From: a bacterium
Lineage (GTDB): Bacteria > Sumerlaeota > Sumerlaeia > MVZB01
DNA length: 5,890 nucleotides
Direction: 5' to 3'
NCBI GenBank assembly: GCA_023480605.1
Contig: JAMCWS010000359.1
Span: 1-5,890, forward strand
The translations under genes were made by a program, and so were the position numbers. Position 1 is the first letter of the stretch; each line of letters opens with the position of its first letter. Under the pieces are notes generated by a model, which was not told where the DNA came from, searched no databases, and was given only the letters and a program-made list of their open reading frames with translations. Shown here piece by piece: positions 1-4,091 of the stretch.

Positions 1-210
1 AAGGCTTTTCCCATCGCGAAGGCCCGGCTGACCGTGGGCGACTACACCGGCGAGAAAGCCGTCGCCTCGCCCGATGATACCGTCGTTGTTTTCCGCGCGC
101 CCCTCAAGCGGGGGGAAACCATGCTCAAGGGAACGTTTCTGAGCAGCGAGGGCAAGGAGCTCTGCGGGGCTTATTACGTCAGCGTGCGGCGGATCGGACG
201 CGCTTCGTAG
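1..210 (+). CDS. Sulfatase (arylsulfatase-like), C-terminal fragment
   Basis: The reading frame is open from the first base to the TAG at 208-210 and gives 69 residues; the gene starts upstream of the window. The translation ends in the pattern V-V-F-x-A-P-L-K-R-G-E-T-x-L-K-G-T-F, then G-K-E-L-C-G-A-Y-Y-V-S-V-R-R. From memory, this is how many periplasmic or extracellular arylsulfatase-type proteins of PVC bacteria end: a small beta-rich tail closing with KELCGAYYVxVxR. The catalytic formylglycine motif (C/S-x-P-x-R) would be near the N-terminus and is not visible, so activity and substrate cannot be judged. The gene faces the sialidase-like gene tail to tail, with 153 bp between their stop codons. 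A sulfatase next to a sialidase-like protein would fit degradation of sulfated glycans, but that is inference. The family call rests on the tail motif alone. Confidence 0.66.
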   Translation, partial: KAFPIAKARLTVGDYTGEKAVASPDDTVVVFRAPLKRGETMLKGTFLSSEGKELCGAYYVSVRRIGRAS

Positions 211-363
211 TTCCATGCTTCAACCGGATCTGGAGCGGGGGAAGAGCGACATGTTTTGCGGATCGAGAAGGCGACGAGTGGCCGCAGTCCGCGCCCGCGT
301 ATTCCCGGCGCAAGGTGAGGATTATACCGGTGGACGCCGCCAGCGCTCAGTAAACGCGCGCGC
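211..363. other. Convergent intergenic gap, no clear terminator
   Basis: This gap lies between two convergent stop codons, where a bidirectional terminator would be expected. The only hairpin I find is GCGCC (291-295) with GGCGC (307-311), a 5-bp stem with an 11-nt loop. It has no T-run on either strand, so I do not call a terminator. A 10-bp direct repeat lies at its right end and is listed separately. Confidence 0.5.
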
Positions 364-369
364 TCAGTA
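343..369. repeat. Tandem 10-bp direct repeat GCGCTCAGTA, 17-bp period
   Basis: GCGCTCAGTA occurs at 343-352 and again at 360-369. The second copy contains the stop codon (TGA on the minus strand, 364-366) of the sialidase-like gene. This looks like a small duplication at the 3' end of that gene; no function is implied. Confidence 0.6.
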
Positions 370-1722
370 GGCCAGTGCCCGGAAATTACGCACCGTGTGG
401 AACGTGATGAGATTCCCGTCGTGGGCGCCGTCGGCACGGGCGTCGCCCGAACGCGACAGCACGCGCAGGTCCTCGCCGTCGATCACCATCGAGGCGTAGT
501 GGCGGCTCTGTTTGTAAGCGCCCGTGTCGGCCACGCGCCCGGCGAAGCACCAGTCGACGCAGTTCTTCGAGAAATGCAGCACCAGCCGCTGGCGCTCGTT
601 GTTGGGCAGGTTGAAGCGGTCTTCGTCGAGCAACTCGGGCCGGGTCATGGAGTCGGTGGCCTGGCTCGAAAGCAGCCAATACAGTCGCGTCGCCGTGTCG
701 TAGAGGATGTGGAATTTCATTTGCCCGCCGGGGCAAGGCGCGTAAACCATGGGCACGCCCGACGGCGCGTGGGCCAAGCCCACGGTGATGGCGCCGTCTT
801 CACCCTCGACGGCCCGGGCGATGCACGCCAGGTTGGTCGAACCCGTGTGCGCCCGTGCCCAAAGGTAAAATGTGCGGCCGGCCGGGTCGAACCAGACGTG
901 CGCCGGATCGGTAAATTCGACGATGTTCGTCTCCAGCCAGCCCGGCTCATACATCCACCGTTTGTCGGGGTGATTGCGGTTGGGCGCCGTCTTGCCGAGG
1001 TTGAAGAAGGGCACGCCGAGCAGATTGGGCGGACCGGCCTCGCGAAGAACGTCCTGAAATGAGAAACGATTGGAGAAGGTCCAGTTTTCGCGCCGGGTAA
1101 GGTCGTCGGTTTCGCGGCCACGCATGACAACCGGCGCCAGGCGCGAAACCGCCCAACCCCGGAAATCAGGATCTTTATTGGTGTTGACCTCCATCACCAG
1201 GTAGACGCTGCCCCGTGTGTAATGAACGTTGCACGGGGCCTGGTGCCACGCCTCGCCCTTGGTGAGCCAAAAAGCCCCCTCCCAGGTGAGGCCGCCGTCG
1301 CGCGAGCGCATCACGCCCAGGTCGCCGGCGTGCCCGAGCACGTAAACGGCGCCCTCGGCCGTGAAAGGTCGGGCGTGCATGAGGGGGGTATCGGCCCGGT
1401 GCGTCCAGGTGCGGCCGTGGTCGTCGCTGGTGAAAATTTTGCCAATGAGCGGTTTGCCATCGGGCGATTGGGCGACCTGCGAGCCCGCCGTGCCCGGCCC
1501 GCCCTGGTCCATGGTGGCGACCAGCCGTCCGCCGGGCAGAATGGCCAGCCCGGGGCTGTAAGCGTAGACGCGCTTGGGGTCGGGCGATTCGTAGACGATC
1601 ACGAAGGGATTGGCGAGGATGGGAAGGGCCTTCATGGCAGTCTCGTTTTGAGTTTCGGCGTGAGCCGCGCCCGTCAGGGCGGCGCCGGCCGTCACGCCTT
1701 GCAGAAAGGTGCGTCGTCTCAT
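364..1722 (-). CDS. Tat-exported sialidase/neuraminidase-like BNR-repeat protein
   Basis: This 452-residue protein looks like an exported six-bladed beta-propeller of the sialidase/BNR superfamily. It opens with a twin-arginine signal, M-R-R-R-T-F-L-Q-G, then an Ala/Gly-rich stretch and a likely cleavage after A-H-A (residues 20-22). Two Asp boxes fit S-x-D-x-G-x-T-W: SDDHGRTW at about 99-106 and SRDGGLTW at about 140-147. The segment YSPGLAILPGGRLVATMDQGGPG precedes the first box in the usual place for blade 1. I do not see a clear F/Y-R-I-P motif or an assignable arginine triad, so true sialidase activity is not shown; it could be another propeller glycosidase or a binding protein. The ATG at 1722 is preferred because GGAG (1731-1734) lies 8 nt upstream. 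In-frame ATGs at 1728 and 1749 lack a well-placed SD, and the 1749 start adds nine residues before the Tat motif. A TTGACA-type promoter lies about 70 bp upstream. The Tat signal suggests folding, perhaps with a cofactor, before export. Confidence 0.86.
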   Translation of the reverse strand: MRRRTFLQGVTAGAALTGAAHAETQNETAMKALPILANPFVIVYESPDPKRVYAYSPGLAILPGGRLVATMDQGGPGTAGSQVAQSPDGKPLIGKIFTSDDHGRTWTHRADTPLMHARPFTAEGAVYVLGHAGDLGVMRSRDGGLTWEGAFWLTKGEAWHQAPCNVHYTRGSVYLVMEVNTNKDPDFRGWAVSRLAPVVMRGRETDDLTRRENWTFSNRFSFQDVLREAGPPNLLGVPFFNLGKTAPNRNHPDKRWMYEPGWLETNIVEFTDPAHVWFDPAGRTFYLWARAHTGSTNLACIARAVEGEDGAITVGLAHAPSGVPMVYAPCPGGQMKFHILYDTATRLYWLLSSQATDSMTRPELLDEDRFNLPNNERQRLVLHFSKNCVDWCFAGRVADTGAYKQSRHYASMVIDGEDLRVLSRSGDARADGAHDGNLITFHTVRNFRALAY

Positions 1723-1730
1723 GGCCATCG

Positions 1731-1734
1731 CTCC
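1731..1734 (-). promoter_or_regulatory. RBS that decides the sialidase-like start
   Basis: On the minus strand GGAG lies 8 nt upstream of the ATG at 1722. It lies only 2 nt before the in-frame ATG at 1728 and downstream of the one at 1749. This favours initiation directly at the MRRRTFLQG Tat motif. Confidence 0.6.
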
Positions 1735-1800
1735 GTTCGGTCCCGCCATGACTGAAGCGGGCGATATGCGCCCGGATCATCACGGACGGAATGTTGCGGC

Positions 1801-1830
1801 AGAATATCGCGCCGGCGACGGGATTGTCAA
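1801..1830 (-). promoter_or_regulatory. Sigma70-like promoter of the sialidase-like gene
   Basis: Read on the minus strand, a perfect TTGACA -35 box (1825-1830) is followed after 18 nt by TATTCT (1801-1806), which matches TATAAT at 4 of 6 positions. The predicted start of transcription near 1794 gives a leader of about 70 nt before the ATG at 1722. The position, spacing and perfect -35 box support the call; there is no experimental evidence. Confidence 0.55.
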
Positions 1831-1840
1831 ACACCGGCGC
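1809..1840. repeat. Inverted repeat GCGCCGG/CCGGCGC around the -35 box
   Basis: GCGCCGG (1809-1815) is complementary to CCGGCGC (1834-1840), a perfect 7-bp inverted repeat with an 18-nt centre. The centre contains the TTGACA box of the leftward promoter; one arm lies in the promoter spacer and the other just upstream of -35. This geometry fits a repressor or activator operator. GC-rich sequence makes such repeats by chance fairly often. Confidence 0.4.
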
Positions 1841-1900
1841 CGCGCGTTGCCGAATAGGTTTGATCCGCCGGCAGACCGGCACGGCGGGTGCATCGCGCGA

Positions 1901-1910
1901 TTTCGCGAAA
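1901..1910. promoter_or_regulatory. Perfect palindrome TTTCGCGAAA
   Basis: A 10-bp perfect dyad sits between the two divergent promoters, about 70 bp upstream of the leftward -35 box. It could be a binding site for a dimeric regulator, but I recognise no specific regulon for it and call it on symmetry alone. Confidence 0.3.
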
Positions 1911-1942
1911 AACTTCAGAGAATCAGGATCAGGATTTCTATG

Positions 1943-2015
1943 TCGTTATTATGATCGGGATCGGGATCGGGATTGTAATGAAATACGTTTGGACTTAATC
2001 TGAATATAATAACGA
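1943..2015. repeat. 10-bp inverted repeat with 53-bp centre
   Basis: TCGTTATTAT (1943-1952) is perfectly complementary to ATAATAACGA (2006-2015). A G-T wobble is possible at each end. The right arm overlaps a perfect TATAAT (2005-2010), but no -35 box stands at proper spacing, so I do not call a promoter there. In RNA this would be a weak AU-rich long-range stem enclosing the GATCGG block. Confidence 0.5.
1953..1970. repeat. GATCGG hexamer, three tandem copies
   Basis: Three perfect copies of GATCGG are followed by a partial fourth (GATT). It is part of the composite element. Confidence 0.75.
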
Positions 2016-2019
2016 TTAG

Positions 2020-2049
2020 GAGCACGAGCACGAGCAGGAGCACGAGCAG
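2020..2049. repeat. GAGCAC/GAGCAG hexamer array, five copies
   Basis: Five contiguous hexamers alternate between GAGCAC and GAGCAG in the order C, C, G, C, G at the last base. The array marks the right end of the composite element and stops 13 bp before the -35 box of the ispF promoter. Confidence 0.75.
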
Positions 2050-2062
2050 GAAAGTTCGGTGT

Positions 2063-2091
2063 TTGACTGGCGCGGGCTGGTCGCGTAGGAT
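2063..2091 (+). promoter_or_regulatory. Sigma70-like promoter of ispF
   Basis: TTGACT (2063-2068, 5 of 6 matches to TTGACA) is followed by a 17-nt spacer and TAGGAT (2086-2091, 4 of 6 matches to TATAAT). Transcription would begin near 2098, leaving a leader of about 50 nt before the ispF ATG at 2150. Spacing and placement are ideal; call made by eye. Confidence 0.55.
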
Positions 2092-2149
2092 GGGGTTGTC
2101 ATGGGCGCCGGAGCGTGGCAATCCATCGGAACCGGGGAGCGGATAGGCA

Positions 2150-2647
2150 ATGCAGGCGGAGGCCCCATATCGCATCGGGCAAGGGTTCGACGTTCATGCC
2201 TTCGCGCCCGGCCGGGCGTTGGTCATCGGCGGAGTGCGGATCGACCACCCCCTGGGCCTGGCCGGCCATTCCGACGCCGACGTGCTCGCCCATGCCATCG
2301 CCGACGCGCTGCTGGGTGCCGGATGCCTGGGCGACATCGGCCGCCACTTCCCCGACACCGACCCTTCTTGGGCCGGGGCCGACAGCATCGAACTGCTCAC
2401 CACGGTGACCCGCCGCCTGGCGCAGGTCGGTTGGGGTGTCGTCAACGTCGACGCGACAATCATCGCCCAAGCCCCCCGCATGGCTCCCCACCTGCCGCGG
2501 ATGACCGAACGTCTGGCCCGCGCCATGAGCATCGACCCCGGCCGGGTCAATCTCAAGGCCACGACGACCGAGAAATTGGGCTTCACCGGCCGGGGTGAGG
2601 GGATCGCGGCCCAGGCCGTGGCGCTGGTGGCCGGGCGCAGCGTCTGA
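2150..2647 (+). CDS. ispF: 2-C-methyl-D-erythritol 2,4-cyclodiphosphate synthase
   Basis: IspF (EC 4.6.1.12) converts 4-diphosphocytidyl-2-C-methyl-D-erythritol 2-phosphate to the 2,4-cyclodiphosphate with release of CMP, the fifth step of the cytoplasmic MEP isoprenoid pathway. The protein is 165 residues, the normal length for a stand-alone IspF. The divalent metal ligands are in place: D14 and H16 in GQGFDVHAF, and H48 in HSDADVLAHAIADALLGA (residues 40-57). GDIGRHFPDTD follows at 61-71. The C-terminal signature KATTTEKLGFTGRGEGIAAQA spans 136-156 and DATIIAQAPRM spans 101-111. The family is a homotrimer with active sites between subunits. The ATG at 2150 has GGAG at 2136-2139, 10 nt upstream. 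It has its own promoter and no ispD is fused or adjacent, so it appears monocistronic. I see no defect. Confidence 0.97.
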   Translation: MQAEAPYRIGQGFDVHAFAPGRALVIGGVRIDHPLGLAGHSDADVLAHAIADALLGAGCLGDIGRHFPDTDPSWAGADSIELLTTVTRRLAQVGWGVVNVDATIIAQAPRMAPHLPRMTERLARAMSIDPGRVNLKATTTEKLGFTGRGEGIAAQAVALVAGRSV

Positions 2648-2834
2648 GAATCCACCCAAACCGACCGTCGCCCCCGGGGTGGCGAAGCCTTCCCGCGATG
2701 CCCGTCAATCCGCCGGGACGTCCGCCGAATGGCAAATATCGCAGTAAGTCCGTTCAAAATGGAACGTATGTTTTAATGGAATGCAAAGGGCATGGCGGCC
2801 TTTTGATTGGACGTCCGTCGGCCGCGAGGCAACC
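2648..2834. other. ispF-murQ intergenic gap with possible murQ promoter
   Basis: The 3' flank of ispF has a weak GC stem, TCGCC with GGCGA around a CCCGGGGT loop, and no T-run. An AT-rich dip at about 2733-2785 holds a small perfect stem, CGTTC (2751-2755) with GAACG (2762-2766), and a TATAAT-like TTTAAT (2772-2777) without a good -35 box. A promoter for murQ is likely in this dip, but I cannot fix its boxes. Confidence 0.35.
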
Positions 2835-3860
2835 ATGCTCGAAGGGGAGGCGATTGTTTTGAGCCGGACGCGTGAACAGACCGGAGCGACGATCCCGCAA
2901 GGCGGCCGCCCGCTCCCCCCCGCCCGGCACGACCGGCGCCTGACGGAGCAGCGGAATTCGCGCTCGAGTCACGTCGACCGGGCCACCGTCCGGGAGGCGC
3001 TCGCCATCATCCAGGCCGAGGATCGCCGTTGTTGCGAGGCGGCCGAAGCCTGCGCCGCCGAGGTGGCCGCGGCCATTGAGCGGGTGGTGGCCGCCTTTCG
3101 CCAGGGAGGGCGGCTCATCTACGTCGGCGCGGGGACGTCGGGGCGGTTGGGCGTGCTCGACGCCAGCGAACAGCCCCCCACTTTCGGCGTGCCGGCGGAT
3201 ATGGTCCAGGGGGTCATCGCGGGGGGTTACGAAGCCCTGCACCGGGCTGTCGAAGGGGCCGAAGACGATCTCGACAGCGGGGCGCGGGCGATGGCCGGCA
3301 AGGAGGTCAGCCGGCGCGACGTCGTTTTCGGCATCGCCACGGGGGGGCGCACCCCTTACGTGCTGGGCGCGCTGGCCGAGGCGCGCCGGCGTGGCGCCGC
3401 CACCGTCCTGCTGACCTGCACGCCGCCCCTGGAGGGCGAAGAAGATCTGGCCGACGTCCAGATACACGCGCTGGTGGGGCCGGAAGTCGTGACCGGTTCG
3501 ACGCGCATGAAGGCCGGCACGGTGACCAAACTCATCCTGAATCAGGTGACCACCGTGGCCATGATCCAGATGGGCAAAGTCTACGAAAACCTGATGGTCG
3601 ACCTGCGGCCGACCAACGCCAAACTGGTCGACCGGGCGCGGCGCATTCTGGCCGAGGTGGCCGGACTCGAACCGGTGGCGGCGGCGGCGCTGCTGGAGCG
3701 GGCCGGGGGGGATCTCAAGCGGGCGCTGGTGATGGCCCTGGCGGGCGTCGGGGCCGATGAAGCCGCCCGGCGCCTGGTGGCGGCCGAAGGCCATGTGGCG
3801 CGGGCCATCCGGGAGGCCCGCGGCGCGGTTTCGGGAACGGGGGAAACGCCAAGCATTTAA
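2835..3860 (+). CDS. murQ: N-acetylmuramic acid 6-phosphate etherase
   Basis: MurQ (EC 4.2.1.126) cleaves the D-lactyl ether of MurNAc 6-phosphate to give GlcNAc 6-phosphate and D-lactate, a cytoplasmic step of peptidoglycan recycling. From the ATG at 2835 the protein has 341 residues. LTEQRNSRSSHVD (from residue 36) is the family N-terminus, followed by a SIS sugar-isomerase fold with GRLIYVGAGTSGRLG (about 93-106). DASEQPPTFG carries Glu112 and VEGAEDD carries Glu143; these align with E. coli Glu83 and Glu114, the proposed catalytic pair. GSTRMKAGT and NLMVDL follow, then an Ala-rich helical C-terminus. E. coli MurQ has 298 residues; most of the extra length is a basic N-terminal extension. 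The start is uncertain: ATG 2835 has GAGG 5 nt upstream, TTG 2859 has a much stronger SD 8 nt upstream, and ATG 2781 lies in a probable promoter. One oddity is that the E. coli IAASGRTPYV motif reads IATGGRTPYV here, replacing Ser by Gly at a G7 run. No anmK or murP neighbour is visible. Confidence 0.95.
   Translation: MLEGEAIVLSRTREQTGATIPQGGRPLPPARHDRRLTEQRNSRSSHVDRATVREALAIIQAEDRRCCEAAEACAAEVAAAIERVVAAFRQGGRLIYVGAGTSGRLGVLDASEQPPTFGVPADMVQGVIAGGYEALHRAVEGAEDDLDSGARAMAGKEVSRRDVVFGIATGGRTPYVLGALAEARRRGAATVLLTCTPPLEGEEDLADVQIHALVGPEVVTGSTRMKAGTVTKLILNQVTTVAMIQMGKVYENLMVDLRPTNAKLVDRARRILAEVAGLEPVAAAALLERAGGDLKRALVMALAGVGADEAARRLVAAEGHVARAIREARGAVSGTGETPSI
2844..2850 (+). promoter_or_regulatory. 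Strong SD pointing to an alternative TTG start of murQ
   Basis: GGGGAGG lies exactly 8 nt before the in-frame TTG at 2859. A start there gives a 333-residue protein with 27 residues before LTEQRN, closer to typical MurQ length than the ATG starts at 2835 or 2781. The ATG at 2835 has only GAGG (2826-2829) at 5 nt. Confidence 0.45.
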
Positions 3861-3982
3861 TGAAAAAATGGGGTGGGTGCGCAAAAATCGCTAAACCTAT
3901 TGCCTCGCGGATACGTCTTATACAGGGGAATTACGGCATGGCGTTTCGACACGCGAAAAGGGGGGATTGCGTCCGAAACGGG

Positions 3983-4028
3983 CGGCGCCGAATATCGACC
4001 CCGATTGTGGGCGGATCGAGCGGCGCCG
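3983..4028 (+). repeat. Extended hairpin from repeated CGGCGCCG
   Basis: The palindromic octamer CGGCGCCG occurs at 3983-3990 and 4021-4028, inside a 10-bp direct repeat GCGGCGCCGA (3982-3991 and 4020-4029). Because the octamer is its own complement, the two copies can pair as an 8-bp stem. Inside it TCGA (3995-3998) pairs with TCGA (4016-4019), and CCC (4000-4002) pairs with GGG (4009-4011) around a 6-nt loop. No U-run follows, so it is not a terminator. It would sit in the 5' leader of the tolC-like gene if transcription starts upstream. Confidence 0.4.
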
Positions 4029-4079
4029 AGGCCGGGCAACCGGGGCGAATTTAAACGGCCCCTATTTCAAATAGAGTGA

Positions 4080-4089
4080 TGTTGCAACA
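4080..4089. promoter_or_regulatory. Perfect palindrome TGTTGCAACA at the tolC start
   Basis: A perfect 10-bp dyad ends 2 nt before the first ATG of the tolC-like gene, where a Shine-Dalgarno sequence would normally lie. No SD is visible; the nearest purine-rich stretch, GAG at 4074-4076, is too far upstream. It could be an operator or a small RNA hairpin limiting translation. The call rests on symmetry and position only. Confidence 0.35.
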
Positions 4090-4091
4090 AC

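Larger units (their letters stand above)
1921..2050. repeat. Composite AT-rich element with hexamer micro-repeats
   Basis: This stretch of about 130 bp differs sharply in composition from its GC-rich surroundings. It contains three blocks of 6-bp periodicity: AATCAG-GATCAG (1921-1932), GATCGG three times (1953-1970), and GAGCA(C/G) five times (2020-2049). The blocks are not in register with each other. Between the first and last block lies a 10-bp inverted repeat (1943-1952 with 2006-2015). All blocks share a GA-N-C-N-N pattern, as if diverged expansions of one kind of hexamer. It has no coding capacity and lies wholly between the two divergent promoters. It may be an interspersed genomic repeat, but one copy cannot show that. 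Confidence 0.6.
1723..2149. other. Divergent intergenic region, sialidase-like gene / ispF
   Basis: This 427-bp region has no convincing gene. From left to right it holds: the sialidase-like leader with a leftward sigma70-like promoter (1801-1830) inside an inverted repeat (1809-1840); a 10-bp palindrome (1901-1910); an AT-rich composite repeat (1921-2050); and a rightward sigma70-like promoter for ispF (2063-2091). Short open frames crossing it translate into dipeptide runs such as DRDRDRD or NPDPDPD, which only mirror the hexamer DNA repeats. Confidence 0.7.
3861..4091. other. murQ-tolC intergenic leader region
   Basis: This 231-bp gap has no convincing gene. Short open frames at 3860-4054 and 3873-4079 lack an SD and a recognisable protein. 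Potential -10 hexamers occur (for example TATACA at 3919-3924, and TAGAGT at 4072-4077 placed 16 nt after TTTAAA at 4050-4055), but none has a convincing -35 partner. The second half is rich in potential RNA structure: an extended hairpin (3983-4028), a CCGG-GCAA-CCGG stem-loop with a GNRA-type loop (4032-4043), an AU stem CTATT/AATAG (4062-4074), and a palindrome at 4080-4089. I see no known riboswitch signature. Confidence 0.5.

Noticed and set aside
291..311. Terminator between the convergent genes
   Set aside because: A 5-bp stem with a large loop and no T-run on either strand is not sufficient.
397..1062. 221-residue plus-strand open frame inside the sialidase-like gene
   Set aside because: The opposite strand encodes a protein with a Tat signal and two Asp boxes; this frame has no motif or RBS support.
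2005..2010. Perfect TATAAT as a promoter for ispF
   Set aside because: There is no -35 box at 16-18 nt and no proper extended -10; TTGACT-N17-TAGGAT at 2063-2091 is a better promoter.
1921..2050. CRISPR array
   Set aside because: The repeats are contiguous 6-bp units without spacers and no cas gene is present.
1915..2175. 86-residue minus-strand frame with a hydrophobic LLVLLLVLVLLIVII stretch
   Set aside because: The apparent membrane segment and the NPDPDPD run are translations of the hexamer DNA repeats, and the frame runs into ispF on the other strand.
2754..3884. 376-residue open frame on the minus strand opposite murQ
   Set aside because: It is the antisense shadow of a strongly conserved murQ in GC-rich DNA; its translation is low complexity, rich in Arg, Gly, His and Pro, with no recognisable domain.
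3860..4054. 64-residue frame whose ATG overlaps the murQ stop (TAATG)
   Set aside because: The overlap suggests coupling, but there is no SD, no recognisable protein, and the sequence doubles as a structured leader.
3861..4091. Known riboswitch (for example c-di-GMP type) in the tolC leader
   Set aside because: The conserved core sequences of the classes I know are not present; only generic stems are visible.
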